Below are positions 54,491-63,024 of a DNA stretch of 64,000 nt, piece after piece; position 1 is the stretch's first letter; each line of letters starts with the position of its first letter. The translations under genes were made by a program, and so were the position numbers. This DNA is from Hyphomicrobiales bacterium (GTDB lineage: Bacteria; Pseudomonadota; Alphaproteobacteria; Rhizobiales; Rhizobiaceae): NCBI GenBank assembly GCA_900466575.1, contig UBMP01000024.1:1-64000 (forward strand), in the 5' to 3' direction. The notes below the pieces were generated by a model. It did not search any database. It was not told where the DNA came from and worked only from the letters and a program-made list of their open reading frames with translations.

Positions 54491-55702
54491 ATGACATTGA
54501 AGAACAAGCGGATTCTGCTGATCGTCGCGGGTGGCATCGCGGCCTATAAGAGCCTCGATCTCATTCGCCGCTTCCGTGAGCAGGGTGCCAGCGTACGCCC
54601 GATTATGACGGCGGGCGCGCAGGAATTCGTAACACCCCTGGCCGTCGGGGCGCTCTCCGCCTCCCACGTCTACACCGATCTCTTCTCGCGGGAAGACGAG
54701 CAGGATGTCGGCCACATCAGACTGGCGCGCGATTGCGACCTCATCGTCGTGGCCCCCGCCACGGCCGATCTGATGGCGAAGATGGCGAACGGGCTGGCGG
54801 AGGATCTCGCCTCGACCGTGCTGCTCGCCACCGGCAAGCCGGTTCTCGTCGCACCCGCCATGAACCCGAAAATGTGGTCGGCTAAGGCGACACAGCGCAA
54901 TGTCGCGACGCTCAAGGCCGATGGCATCCATTTCATCGGGCCGGAACGCGGCGAAATGGCCGAAAGCGGCGAGGCGGGGTTGGGCCGCATGAGCGAGCCG
55001 ATGCAGATCCTGCAGGCCGCAACGCTGCTGCTTGACGGCAATCCCAAGCCCTTGCTGGGCCGCAAGGCGATCGTCACCTCAGGCCCGACGCATGAGCCCA
55101 TCGACCCCGTCCGCTATATCGCCAATCGATCTTCCGGCAAGCAGGGCCATGCGATTGCGGCAGCACTCGCAGCGCTCGGCGCCGAGGTCACGCTGGTTTC
55201 CGGTCCCGTGACCATTCCCGATCCGCTCGGCGTGCGCACCATTCATGTCGAGCGCGCCGAGGAAATGCGCGATGCGGTTCTGGCGGCCCTGCCCGCCGAT
55301 ATCGCCGTCATGGTCGCTGCCGTGGCCGACTGGCGCGTTGCCTCCTCGGCTGGCGAAAAGATCAAGAAGCAGCCGGGCGAAGCGCCCGCCCCTCTTCATC
55401 TGATCGAGAACCCGGATATCCTGAAGACCGTCGGCCATCACGCCATGCGGCCGAAACTCGTCTGCGGCTTTGCGGCCGAGACGCAGAGCGTCATCGAAAA
55501 CGCCCGCAAGAAGCTGGAGACGAAAGGCGCGGACATGATCGTCGCCAATGACGTCAGCGCCGAGACCGGCATCATGGGGGGCGAGCGCAATTCCGTGCGC
55601 GTGATCAGCCGAGACGGCGTCGATGTCTGGCCGGACATGCCCAAGGGCGAAGTCGCCGAGAAGCTGGCGGAAAAGATCGCGACTTACTTCGCGACCAGCT
55701 GA
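54491..55702 (+). CDS. coaBC: Bifunctional phosphopantothenoylcysteine decarboxylase/phosphopantothenate-cysteine ligase
   Basis: Two-step enzyme of coenzyme A synthesis. 403 residues. The N-terminal CoaC flavoprotein domain has GGIAAYKSLDLIRR, catalytic His75 (HIRLARD) and PAMNPKMW with Asn125. Where E. coli CoaC has catalytic Cys158 (ACGDVGPGRM), this protein reads ESGEAGLGRM, with Ser159 in that place. The C-terminal CoaB domain starts near residue 190 (TSGPTHEPIDPVRYIANRSSGKQG) and carries FAAET and ANDVS motifs. Its last 19 bp overlap a convergent amidotransferase gene. Confidence 0.93.
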   Translation: MTLKNKRILLIVAGGIAAYKSLDLIRRFREQGASVRPIMTAGAQEFVTPLAVGALSASHVYTDLFSREDEQDVGHIRLARDCDLIVVAPATADLMAKMANGLAEDLASTVLLATGKPVLVAPAMNPKMWSAKATQRNVATLKADGIHFIGPERGEMAESGEAGLGRMSEPMQILQAATLLLDGNPKPLLGRKAIVTSGPTHEPIDPVRYIANRSSGKQGHAIAAALAALGAEVTLVSGPVTIPDPLGVRTIHVERAEEMRDAVLAALPADIAVMVAAVADWRVASSAGEKIKKQPGEAPAPLHLIENPDILKTVGHHAMRPKLVCGFAAETQSVIENARKKLETKGADMIVANDVSAETGIMGGERNSVRVISRDGVDVWPDMPKGEVAEKLAEKIATYFATS

Positions 55703-56496
55703 AGCTCCGGCATGCGGCGTTCGTGCTGCCAGTCGCCGAAGGGTTCGACGGAAATTTCATGACCTTCGATGACGACGACGCTGCCGTCCGGGATCGCGAC
55801 CCAGGCGTCTCGATCGTCATTCAGCGGCTCGGAGACGAGGCAGCGCCCGCGCCCCAGCGGCGCGGAATAGAGTGTCGGTGCCTTGCGGTCCGAGGCGTAG
55901 CGCACGGCATAGAGGCGCGCACCATCGGAAAAGGCAGCCGTGAAGCGGATCACGGTCTCGAAGCCCAGCCGAAAGGCCTCGGCCTCGACATGCTTCAGCA
56001 TGGCTTCGATGGCCGCAACCGGATCACGGTCGAGGCCGAAATGCAGTGCCAGCAGGAAGAGGAGTTCGGAGTCGGTCGTGCCCACGCGGGCCGTATAAAG
56101 CCGGTCGTCCAGCAGCGCCTCGAGCGGGCGGCGCAGGCGCTCGAAGCCGGAGACCTGGCCGTTATGCATGAAGGACCAGCGTCCGTGGACGAAGGGGTGG
56201 CAATTGTCGCGGCGCGTGCCGCCGCCGGTCGCCGCGCGCACATGGGCGAGAAACAGGCCGGAGCGGATCTGCCGTGCGAGCGACTTGAGATTGCAGTCGG
56301 ACCAGGCGGGCAGGATATCGCGGAAGAGGCCGGGCTCCGGTCGGTCGCCATACCAGGCGATGCCAAAGCCGTCGCCATTGGTCGAGGTCTTGGCCTCGGT
56401 CGCGTGATGCGATTGCTCGATCAACGAATGGGTCTGCGAGGACACGATATGCTCGAGATAGACCGGTTCACCGCTATAGGCAGCCCAACGACACAT
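55684..56496 (-). CDS. Class II glutamine amidotransferase (YafJ-like)
   Basis: 270 residues starting MCRWAAYSG, so processing of Met would expose Cys2 as the N-terminal nucleophile. GDGFGIAWYGD, HVRAATGG and FMHNGQVSGF are the glutamine-site motifs of class II amidotransferases. No synthase domain is attached, as in YafJ/EgtC-type proteins. In-frame DNA upstream (to 56673) lacks a rationale as the start because the Ntn mechanism needs Cys2. The acceptor is unknown. Confidence 0.88.
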   Translation of the reverse strand: MCRWAAYSGEPVYLEHIVSSQTHSLIEQSHHATEAKTSTNGDGFGIAWYGDRPEPGLFRDILPAWSDCNLKSLARQIRSGLFLAHVRAATGGGTRRDNCHPFVHGRWSFMHNGQVSGFERLRRPLEALLDDRLYTARVGTTDSELLFLLALHFGLDRDPVAAIEAMLKHVEAEAFRLGFETVIRFTAAFSDGARLYAVRYASDRKAPTLYSAPLGRGRCLVSEPLNDDRDAWVAIPDGSVVVIEGHEISVEPFGDWQHERRMPELQLVAK

Positions 56497-56788
56497 GCAA
56501 AACGTCCACTCACGTGCGGCTCGACCGTCCTTGCCGCCTAGAAATCCAGAATCCCAAAACATGGGTAAAAATGTGTTAACAATCCTGTCACGAACGGTTT
56601 CCGACCGAAAGACGGGATGAACGGCAAAGCAGAATTTTGTGAACACTGCGTTCCCGGCCGGCCCTTTTGCCAAAGCTTCGGCCTCGCCATATCCTGCACG
56701 AACAGTGGTGCTCGTTCAGTTTTCTTGAACGACCCCAAGATCAAGCGCCGAGGCACACCAAGCTTTCGGCGAGGGAAAGGATCAAGAC

Positions 56789-57709
56789 ATGTCCATACGC
56801 CCCGTAAAGCATGAAAGCGTTGCCGTCCCCGCCCGCGAAGGGGCCGGCGTTGATCTCCATCGCGTCTTCGGTTTCGGCGATCCCTCGCTGACCGATCCCT
56901 TTCTGATGATGGATGACTTCCGCAACGATGACCCGGCGAAGTATCTCAAAGGCTTCCCCTGGCATCCGCATCGCGGCATCGAAACGATCACCTATGTGCT
57001 CGCCGGCACCGTCGAGCACGGCGACAGCCTTGGCAATCACGGCACGCTGGGCGCCGGCGATGTGCAATGGATGACGGCCGGTTCCGGCATCATGCATCAG
57101 GAAATGCCGCGCGGCGATTTCGCCGGCAAGATGCACGGCTTCCAGCTCTGGGCCAACCTGCCCTCCTCCATGAAGATGACGAGCCCGCGCTATCAGGACG
57201 TCAAGTCTGCCGATATCCCGGTCGTCGTTGACGATGACGGTACGGCGGCGCGCATCATCACCGGCGAGTTCTGGGGGAAGAAGGGCCCGGTTGACGGCAT
57301 CGCTGCCGATCCCGTCTATCTCGACATCTCCGTGCCGCCCGGCAGGCGCAAGACCTTCAAGGTCGACACCTACCGCAAGGCCTTCGCCTATATCTTTGCC
57401 GGTTCGGGCACGTTCCGCGATGCCTCTACGCCGATTGGCGTGAAGGTGGAGAAGGAATTCAACGGCGAGGAACTGAACATCCGCGACATGAGCGGCAACC
57501 GAACGCTTGTCGTCTTCGACACGGGCGATGAAGTGACCGTTCAGGCGGGCGAACAGGGTATCCGCTTCCTGCTGGTTTCCGGCAAACCGATCGAGGAGCC
57601 GGTCGCCTGGCATGGGCCGATCGTGATGAACAGCCAAGAGGAGCTGATGCAGGCCTTCAAGGAGTTGCAGACCGGCAAGTTCATCAAGGAAGGTGCTGTG
57701 TTTGCGTGA
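56789..57709 (+). CDS. Pirin-family protein
   Basis: 306 residues, a bicupin. The metal site of the N-terminal cupin is intact: WHPHRGIETITYVL with two His (about 56-60), His in VEHGDSLGNHG and the Glu in MHQEMPRG. Bacterial pirins may be quercetinases or redox-linked regulators; activity is unknown here. AAGGATC precedes the ATG. Followed by RIME-like copy B. Confidence 0.92.
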   Translation: MSIRPVKHESVAVPAREGAGVDLHRVFGFGDPSLTDPFLMMDDFRNDDPAKYLKGFPWHPHRGIETITYVLAGTVEHGDSLGNHGTLGAGDVQWMTAGSGIMHQEMPRGDFAGKMHGFQLWANLPSSMKMTSPRYQDVKSADIPVVVDDDGTAARIITGEFWGKKGPVDGIAADPVYLDISVPPGRRKTFKVDTYRKAFAYIFAGSGTFRDASTPIGVKVEKEFNGEELNIRDMSGNRTLVVFDTGDEVTVQAGEQGIRFLLVSGKPIEEPVAWHGPIVMNSQEELMQAFKELQTGKFIKEGAVFA

Positions 57710-57727
57710 CGTCTCCCCTCACACTTC

Positions 57728-57849
57728 GTCATGCCGGACTTGATCCGGCATCCAGCCAGCCCGCGTCTGCGGGCTGAAAGGACTCATTGCATAGAGTCTT
57801 CCGCGCGATGGACATCGCGCACTGGATCCCGGATCAAGTCCGGGATGAC
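57728..57849 (+). repeat. RIME-like palindromic intergenic element, copy B
   Basis: 122 bp, from GTCATGCCGG to CCGGGATGAC with nested palindromes and the inner AGCCCGCGTCTGCGGGCT hairpin. It is the reverse orientation of copy A at 11764-11888 and about 90% identical by eye. It lies 18 bp after the pirin stop. Confidence 0.85.
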
Positions 57850-57883
57850 GGATGAGAGGATGCGATTCCTGCCTCAAAACAAA

Positions 57884-57911
57884 AAACCGCCCAACGCGAA
57901 CCGGGCGGTTT
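57884..57911 (-). terminator. Rho-independent terminator of the sugar ABC operon
   Basis: AAACCGCCC (57884-57892) pairs with GGGCGGTTT (57903-57911), flanked by A and T runs. On the minus strand it lies about 25 bp after the frcA-like stop. Confidence 0.88.
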
Positions 57912-57936
57912 TTGTTTGTCACGACTGAACGTCGGC

Positions 57937-58710
57937 TTATGCCGCTTCCTTCGGGGCCATCGCGCCCGTCATCAGCGCCACGGCATCCGACATCGTGTAT
58001 TCCTTCGGATTGATCACCGTGAGGCGCTTGCCGAGGCGATGGATGTGGATGCGGTCGGCCACTTCGAACACATGGGGCATGTTGTGCGAGATGAGCACGA
58101 TCGGCAGGCCGCGCGAGCGGACGTCGAGGATAAGCTCGAGAACGCGGCGCGATTCCTTCACACCCAGTGCGGCCGTCGGTTCGTCCATGATGACGACCTT
58201 CGAGCCAAAGGCTGCGGCGCGGGCCACGGCCACGCCCTGACGCTGGCCGCCCGAAAGCGTTTCCACCGCCTGGTTGATGTTCTGGATGGTCATCAGGCCA
58301 AGCTCAGAGAGCTTTTCGCGGGCGACGCGCTGCATTTCCTTGTGGTCGAGCAGGCGGAAGATGTCGCCGAGCGGACCCTTGCGGCGGATTTCGCGGCCGA
58401 GGAACATGTTGTCGGCAATCGACAGAGCCGGCGAGAGAGCGAGGTTCTGGTACACCGTTTCGATACCGGCCTCGCGGGCCTGCATCGGCGAGGTGAACTG
58501 CACCTTCTTGCCGTCCAGCTCGATTTCGCCCTCGTCCGGCGTCACGGCGCCCGAAAGCGCCTTGATGAGCGAGGACTTGCCGGCGCCATTATCCCCGATG
58601 ACGGCGAGGATTTCGCCCGGATAGAGATCGAAATCTGCCTGATCGAGAGCGGTCACGCGACCGTAGCGCTTGACGAGACCGCGGGCCTTGAGAATGGGTT
58701 CCTGAGACAT
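57937..58710 (-). CDS. frcA: Sugar ABC transporter ATP-binding protein (FrcA-like)
   Basis: 257 residues from the ATG at 58710. Walker A GDNGAGKS (39-46), signature LSGGQ (152-156), Walker B IMDEPTAAL (about 174-182) and a SHNM switch. It has one ATPase domain, unlike the double-domain RbsA/XylG type, which is the FrcA arrangement of rhizobia. The start overlaps the permease stop by one base. Symbol by resemblance; the sugar is not proven. Confidence 0.85.
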   Translation of the reverse strand: MSQEPILKARGLVKRYGRVTALDQADFDLYPGEILAVIGDNGAGKSSLIKALSGAVTPDEGEIELDGKKVQFTSPMQAREAGIETVYQNLALSPALSIADNMFLGREIRRKGPLGDIFRLLDHKEMQRVAREKLSELGLMTIQNINQAVETLSGGQRQGVAVARAAAFGSKVVIMDEPTAALGVKESRRVLELILDVRSRGLPIVLISHNMPHVFEVADRIHIHRLGKRLTVINPKEYTMSDAVALMTGAMAPKEAA

Positions 58711-59768
58711 TAGCCAGCCACCTTTCTGATCCACTGGTCGACGGCAACAGCCGTGATGATGAGAACACCGGTCAGGAAGACCTTCCACTGCGGGTCTGCA
58801 CCCATCATGTTCAGGCCCATCGAGACGACGCCGACGATCATGGCGCCGATCAGCGTGCCGAGGATCGAGCCGCGTCCGCCGAAGAGCGAGATGCCGCCGA
58901 TCACGGCTGCGGTGATGGATTGCAGGTTATATTCGGTCACGGCCGAAGAGGGCGAGATCGAACCGTTACGGCCGATGGAAACCCAGGCGGCGAGTGCGGC
59001 GATGATGCCGGCGAGCATGTAGGTCGACATCAGCACGCGCTTGGTGCGAATGCCGGCGAGTTCCGCCGCATCCTTGTCGTCGCCGACGGCATAGAGATGC
59101 CGGCCCCAGGCAGTGTGGTTGAGTGCGATCCAGAGCCCGATGACGAGCAGCACCATGACGACCACGCCCAGCGTGAAGGCGGCGCCGCCGAGCTTGAAGG
59201 TCAACCCGAAGAAATGCAGGAATTCAGCATTGGCCGTGATGTCGGCGTCGCGGATCGTGGCGTTGTCCGAATAGATGAAGTTCGTCGCCATGACGATATA
59301 CCAGGTGCCGAGCGTCACGATGAAGGGCGGCAATCGCATATAGGCGACCAGAAAGCCGTTCAGGAGACCCGCAAGCGCGCCGACGACGAAACCCGCCCCA
59401 ATGGCGATGGGGGTCGGCAGCCCGTAGACGACGGCGCAATTGCCCATGATCACCGTCGAGATGACCATGACTACGCCAATCGACAGGTCGATGCCGGCAA
59501 CCAGCACGACAAGCGTCTGGCCCGCACCCAGAATGCCGACGATGGCGATCTGCTGAAGGATCAGAGTCATCGTGTAGGCGGAGAAGAAGCGTTCGCCCTT
59601 CAGCACGCCGAAGATGATGATGGCCGCCACGAGAACGATGGCGGGAACCGCAGCCGGTGTCGAATGCAGGAAATGCTGCAATCGCTGGATGGGTGTATGT
59701 TGTTTGAAGCTGGCGACGTTCTTGTCGCTCTGCTCGATGACTTTTTCGAATTCCTGCATCGCTGCCAT
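58710..59768 (-). CDS. frcC: Sugar ABC transporter permease (FrcC-like)
   Basis: 352 residues, BPD_transp_2 family with about eight to ten membrane segments; a soluble N-terminal stretch of about 35 residues precedes the first. The blocks GILGAGQTLVVLVAGIDLSIG and GGRGSILGTLIGAMIVGVVSMGLN are typical of ribose/fructose-type permeases. Middle gene of the B-C-A operon. Confidence 0.88.
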   Translation of the reverse strand: MAAMQEFEKVIEQSDKNVASFKQHTPIQRLQHFLHSTPAAVPAIVLVAAIIIFGVLKGERFFSAYTMTLILQQIAIVGILGAGQTLVVLVAGIDLSIGVVMVISTVIMGNCAVVYGLPTPIAIGAGFVVGALAGLLNGFLVAYMRLPPFIVTLGTWYIVMATNFIYSDNATIRDADITANAEFLHFFGLTFKLGGAAFTLGVVVMVLLVIGLWIALNHTAWGRHLYAVGDDKDAAELAGIRTKRVLMSTYMLAGIIAALAAWVSIGRNGSISPSSAVTEYNLQSITAAVIGGISLFGGRGSILGTLIGAMIVGVVSMGLNMMGADPQWKVFLTGVLIITAVAVDQWIRKVAG

Positions 59769-59984
59769 GGCGAATTATCCTCCCCTTTTTGTCCGGAGCT
59801 GTCTTCGCTTGTTATGGGAATGCACCACCTTTGCCTTCGGTAAAGACGAGTGGACGCCCTCTCTTTTCATCAGCAATTCCGGAAAGGCCAGCGTGACACA
59901 CTTCTTAAGGAATTGCTTGATCTCTTTTCAGCCATCCCGCGCCTGCCGCCTTCAAGGCGGCCACGCGAGGATCGCTTCTATAAA

Positions 59985-60008
59985 AAAGGGCGGCCGGAAC
60001 CGCCCTTT
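59985..60008 (-). terminator. Intra-operon hairpin between the binding-protein and permease genes
   Basis: AAAGGGCGG (59985-59993) pairs with CCGCCCTTT (60000-60008) with a 6-base loop, about 36 bp after the binding-protein stop; on the minus strand the stem is followed by TTTATAG. In a 275-bp gap this could attenuate read-through or protect the upstream mRNA, so that more binding protein than membrane components is made. The remaining gap sequence (59769-59984) holds no gene I can support. Confidence 0.7.
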
Positions 60009-60043
60009 CGTCATTTCGTTGCGTTGTCGTCAAAGACCGGGCA

Positions 60044-61069
60044 TCAGCCCCAGCACTTCGCCAGACCGTCCTTGACGCTGATCGAAGGAACGCCCTTGGC
60101 CGGCTTGTCGGTCACGAGGTTCACGCCGGTGTCGAAGAAGTTCTTGCCGTCGGTTGCCTTCGGCTTCGTGCCGTCCTTGGCAAACGCTGCAATGGCTTCG
60201 ATGCCCTTGGAGGCCATCAGGAGCGGGTACTGCTGCGAGGTCGCGCCGATCTGGCCGTCCTGAACAGCCTTGACGCCCGGGCAACCGCCGTCGACCGACA
60301 CGATCAGAACGTCCTTTTCCTTGCCGACAGCCTTGAGGGCCTGGTAGGCGCCGACAGCTGCCGGCTCGTTGATCGTGTGGATCACGTTGATGTCCGGATC
60401 CTTCTGGAGAAGGTTTTCCATGGCCGTGCGGCCGCCTTCTTCGTTACCGTTGGTCACGTCATGGCCGACGATGCGCTTGTCGTCTTCGTCGCCGATCTTG
60501 TTCGGGTCCTTCGGGTCGATGCCGAAGCCGATCATGAAGCCCTGGTCACGCAGAACGTCAACGGAGGGCTGCGACGGCGTCAGGTCGAGGAAGCCGACCT
60601 TGGCGGTTTTGACCTTGTCGCCGAGCGTTGCCTTCGCCCACTCGCCGATGAGCTTGCCGGCCTGCAGGTTGTCGGTTGCGAAGGTCATGTCGGCAGCGTC
60701 GATCGGCTCAAGCGGCGTGTCGAGCGCGATGACCAGAAGGCCGGCGTCGCGTGCCTTCTTGACCGAAGGAACGATAGCCTTCGTGTCGGAAGCGGTGATC
60801 AGGATACCCTTGGCGCCATCGGCGATGCAGGATTCGATGGCTGCAACCTGGCTTTCGCTATCGCCGTCGATCTTGCCGGCATAGGTCTTGAGGTTGACGC
60901 CGAGTTCCTTTGCCTTGGCCGTCGCGCCTTCCTTCATCTTGACGAAGAAGGGGTTCGTATCGGTCTTGGTGATCAGGCAGGCGGACGTACCGGCAGCCAT
61001 GGCCGGCGCGCTGAATGCAACGCCGAGCGCCAGTGCGCCAACGGCAGCAGAAATCGTGAGCTTTTTCAT
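60044..61069 (-). CDS. frcB: Sugar ABC transporter periplasmic binding protein (FrcB-like)
   Basis: 341 residues. Signal peptide at 1-25 ([16 protein letters not shown]). Periplasmic-binding-protein type 1 (RbsB/FrcB) fold with two Cys (CLITKTD at the mature N-terminus, [13 protein letters not shown]) and a sugar-contact block [19 protein letters not shown]. First gene of the operon. Fructose/mannose/ribose (Frc of Sinorhizobium) is the likely group, but the FucU-like neighbour suggests other hexoses too. Confidence 0.88.
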   Translation of the reverse strand: MKKLTISAAVGALALGVAFSAPAMAAGTSACLITKTDTNPFFVKMKEGATAKAKELGVNLKTYAGKIDGDSESQVAAIESCIADGAKGILITASDTKAIVPSVKKARDAGLLVIALDTPLEPIDAADMTFATDNLQAGKLIGEWAKATLGDKVKTAKVGFLDLTPSQPSVDVLRDQGFMIGFGIDPKDPNKIGDEDDKRIVGHDVTNGNEEGGRTAMENLLQKDPDINVIHTINEPAAVGAYQALKAVGKEKDVLIVSVDGGCPGVKAVQDGQIGATSQQYPLLMASKGIEAIAAFAKDGTKPKATDGKNFFDTGVNLVTDKPAKGVPSISVKDGLAKCWG

Positions 61070-61204
61070 ATTGTTCCTCCCGAGAACAAAGGTGCCTTGC
61101 GGCAGTGTGATGGCCTCCCAGCCATAAAGTGGTCCCGCAGGAGGCCTGGCCGATCCATGGGCGGGATGGTCATATCAAAACGTCAAAAAAAGCGCTTGTC
61201 AATA

Positions 61205-61225
61205 AATAAATCGAATTGAATTATT
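61205..61225. promoter_or_regulatory. Candidate operator between the ABC operon and the ROK regulator
   Basis: AATAAATC-GAATT-GAATTATT: an AT-rich 21-base imperfect palindrome (about 16 of 21 positions match the complement) in the divergent promoter region of frcB and the ROK gene, suited to a ROK-family dimer. Confidence 0.45.
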
Positions 61226-61282
61226 AAAAAATATCTGGCAGGCTTGAAAAAGCTGATTATGCCAACGGGAGGAGGCATCGGC

Positions 61283-62533
61283 ATGTCGAATCAAAGAGCA
61301 CCAGAACCGGGTGACGGCGAACCCGCGCGGATTGTGATCCCCTCCGGGGGCGCAAATCAGGTGCGTGTGAGAGCCTATAACGAAAGGCTTGTCCTGTCAC
61401 TCGTGCGAAGTCATGAGGCCTTGTCCAAGGCCGATATCGCGCGCGCCTCGGGCCTGTCGGCGCAGACCGTGTCGGTCATCATGCGCGCACTCGAGAAGGA
61501 CGGGCTGCTGATCAAGGGCGAGCCCGTGCGGGGCAAGGTCGGCCAGCCCTCCGTGCCGATGTCGCTCCATGCGGAAGGCGTTTTTGCCTTCGGGCTCAAG
61601 ATCGGCCGCCGGAGCGCCGACATGATCCTCATGGATTTCGTCGGTGGCGTGCGCGCCAAGCTCAGGCGCATCTATGCCTATCCGACACCCCGAGAAATAC
61701 TGGCTTTCGTGAAGGAGAGCCTCGACTCGCTCGAGGCGTCCATGACGCCGCTACAGCTTTCGCGGCTGGCCGGCCTTGGTGTCGCGACGCCGTTCGAGCT
61801 GTGGAACTGGGCAGACAATGTCGGCGCGCCGCAGGGTGAAATGGATGCTTGGCGCGATTTCGACCTGCGTGCTGAAATCCAGGAGCTGACGCAATATCCC
61901 GTCTATCTCCAGAACGACGCGACAAGCGCCTGCGGTGCCGAGTTGATGTTCGGTCAAGGCAAGACCTATACGGACTATGTCTATTACTTCATCGGCACCT
62001 TCATCGGCGGCGGCATCGTGCTCAATTCCTCCGTCTTTACCGGAAGGACAGGCACTGCGGGCGCGATCGGCCCGCTTCCGGTTCGCGACGAGAACGGCAA
62101 GCCCCGCCAGTTGATCGACGTCGCATCGATCTTCGTACTCGAAAACCTGATGAAGGAGCGCGGCATCGATTCGCGACCGCTGTGGTATTCCGCATCGGGC
62201 TGGACCGATTGGGGTGAGCCACTCGATCGATGGATCTCGGCGAGCGCCGAGGCGCTTGCACAGGCGATCATCGCGGCCGCGTCCATTATCGATTTTCCGG
62301 CAGCCATCATCGACGGCGGCTTCCCCGACTGGGTGCGCACGCGGCTCGTGGCGGCGACACGCGCCGCGCTGGAACGCTACGACCTGCAGGGGATCATCGT
62401 CCCCGATATCATCGAGGGCAAGGTCGGCGACCAGGCCCGCGCCATAGGTGCTGCCAGCCTGCCGCTCTTTGCCCGCTATCTCACCGACCAGAATGTTTTG
62501 TTCAAGGAGTTGTCCAGTGCTGAAGGGGATTGA
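61283..62533 (+). CDS. ROK-family transcriptional regulator
   Basis: 416 residues from the ATG at 61283, with GGGAGGAGG nine bases upstream; upstream in-frame starts (61244, 61259) precede that site. The N-terminal winged helix (NERLVLSLVRSHEALSKADIARASGLSAQTVSVIM) binds DNA; the ROK sugar-binding domain follows, with GTFIGGGIVLN in the phosphate loop position. The Cys-rich zinc motif of true ROK kinases is absent, so it is likely a sensor only. Divergent from the frc-like operon, which it probably represses. Confidence 0.88.
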   Translation: MSNQRAPEPGDGEPARIVIPSGGANQVRVRAYNERLVLSLVRSHEALSKADIARASGLSAQTVSVIMRALEKDGLLIKGEPVRGKVGQPSVPMSLHAEGVFAFGLKIGRRSADMILMDFVGGVRAKLRRIYAYPTPREILAFVKESLDSLEASMTPLQLSRLAGLGVATPFELWNWADNVGAPQGEMDAWRDFDLRAEIQELTQYPVYLQNDATSACGAELMFGQGKTYTDYVYYFIGTFIGGGIVLNSSVFTGRTGTAGAIGPLPVRDENGKPRQLIDVASIFVLENLMKERGIDSRPLWYSASGWTDWGEPLDRWISASAEALAQAIIAAASIIDFPAAIIDGGFPDWVRTRLVAATRAALERYDLQGIIVPDIIEGKVGDQARAIGAASLPLFARYLTDQNVLFKELSSAEGD

Positions 62534-62945
62534 TCCCATCCTGAGTCCGGAATTGTTGTTCACGCTGCGCGCGATGGGCCACACGGACGAAATCGCCATC
62601 GTTGATGGCAATTATCCGGGGTTAGAACATGCGCGCCGTCTGGTGCGGACCGACGGTCATGGCGTCATCGCGGTCCTGAACGCCATTCTTTCCGTCATGC
62701 CGGTCGATGATTTCGTGCCAGAGGCCATTTTCCGCGCCATTCCGCGCGGCGACATGGAGGCGCTCGATCCGGTGCATGAGGAAATGGTCGCCTGCTGCGC
62801 GCGCCATGAACCGAAGCAAAAGGTCATGCCGTTGGCGCCCGCCGATTTTTATAATCGCGTGCGCGCTGCGCACACGGTCGTGCAGACCAGCGAGCCGCGC
62901 CTCTACGGCAACATCATCCTGCGCAAGGGCGTCATCTATCCCTGA
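62517..62945 (+). CDS. RbsD/FucU-family sugar mutarotase
   Basis: 142 residues from a GTG at 62517, which has AAGGAG eight bases upstream. It overlaps the end of the ROK gene by 17 bp in another frame. MGHTDEIAIVDGNYP has the family's catalytic His near residue 20. FucU/RbsD proteins interconvert sugar anomers (fucose, ribose), so it should feed a transported sugar to its kinase. Followed by a perfect palindromic terminator. Confidence 0.88.
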   Translation: MLKGIDPILSPELLFTLRAMGHTDEIAIVDGNYPGLEHARRLVRTDGHGVIAVLNAILSVMPVDDFVPEAIFRAIPRGDMEALDPVHEEMVACCARHEPKQKVMPLAPADFYNRVRAAHTVVQTSEPRLYGNIILRKGVIYP

Positions 62946-62975
62946 TCGATCGGCGGCATGACCGCCTCGAAAATG

Positions 62976-63003
62976 AAAATGCCCGGGTTAACCCGGGCAT
63001 TTT
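62976..63003. terminator. Bidirectional terminator
   Basis: A 28-base perfect palindrome centred on GTTAAC, with arms AAAATGCCCGG and CCGGGCATTTT, between the convergent FucU-like gene and the chemoreceptor gene. Confidence 0.9.
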
Positions 63004-63024
63004 GCATTTCAGGGCCGCTCGGCG

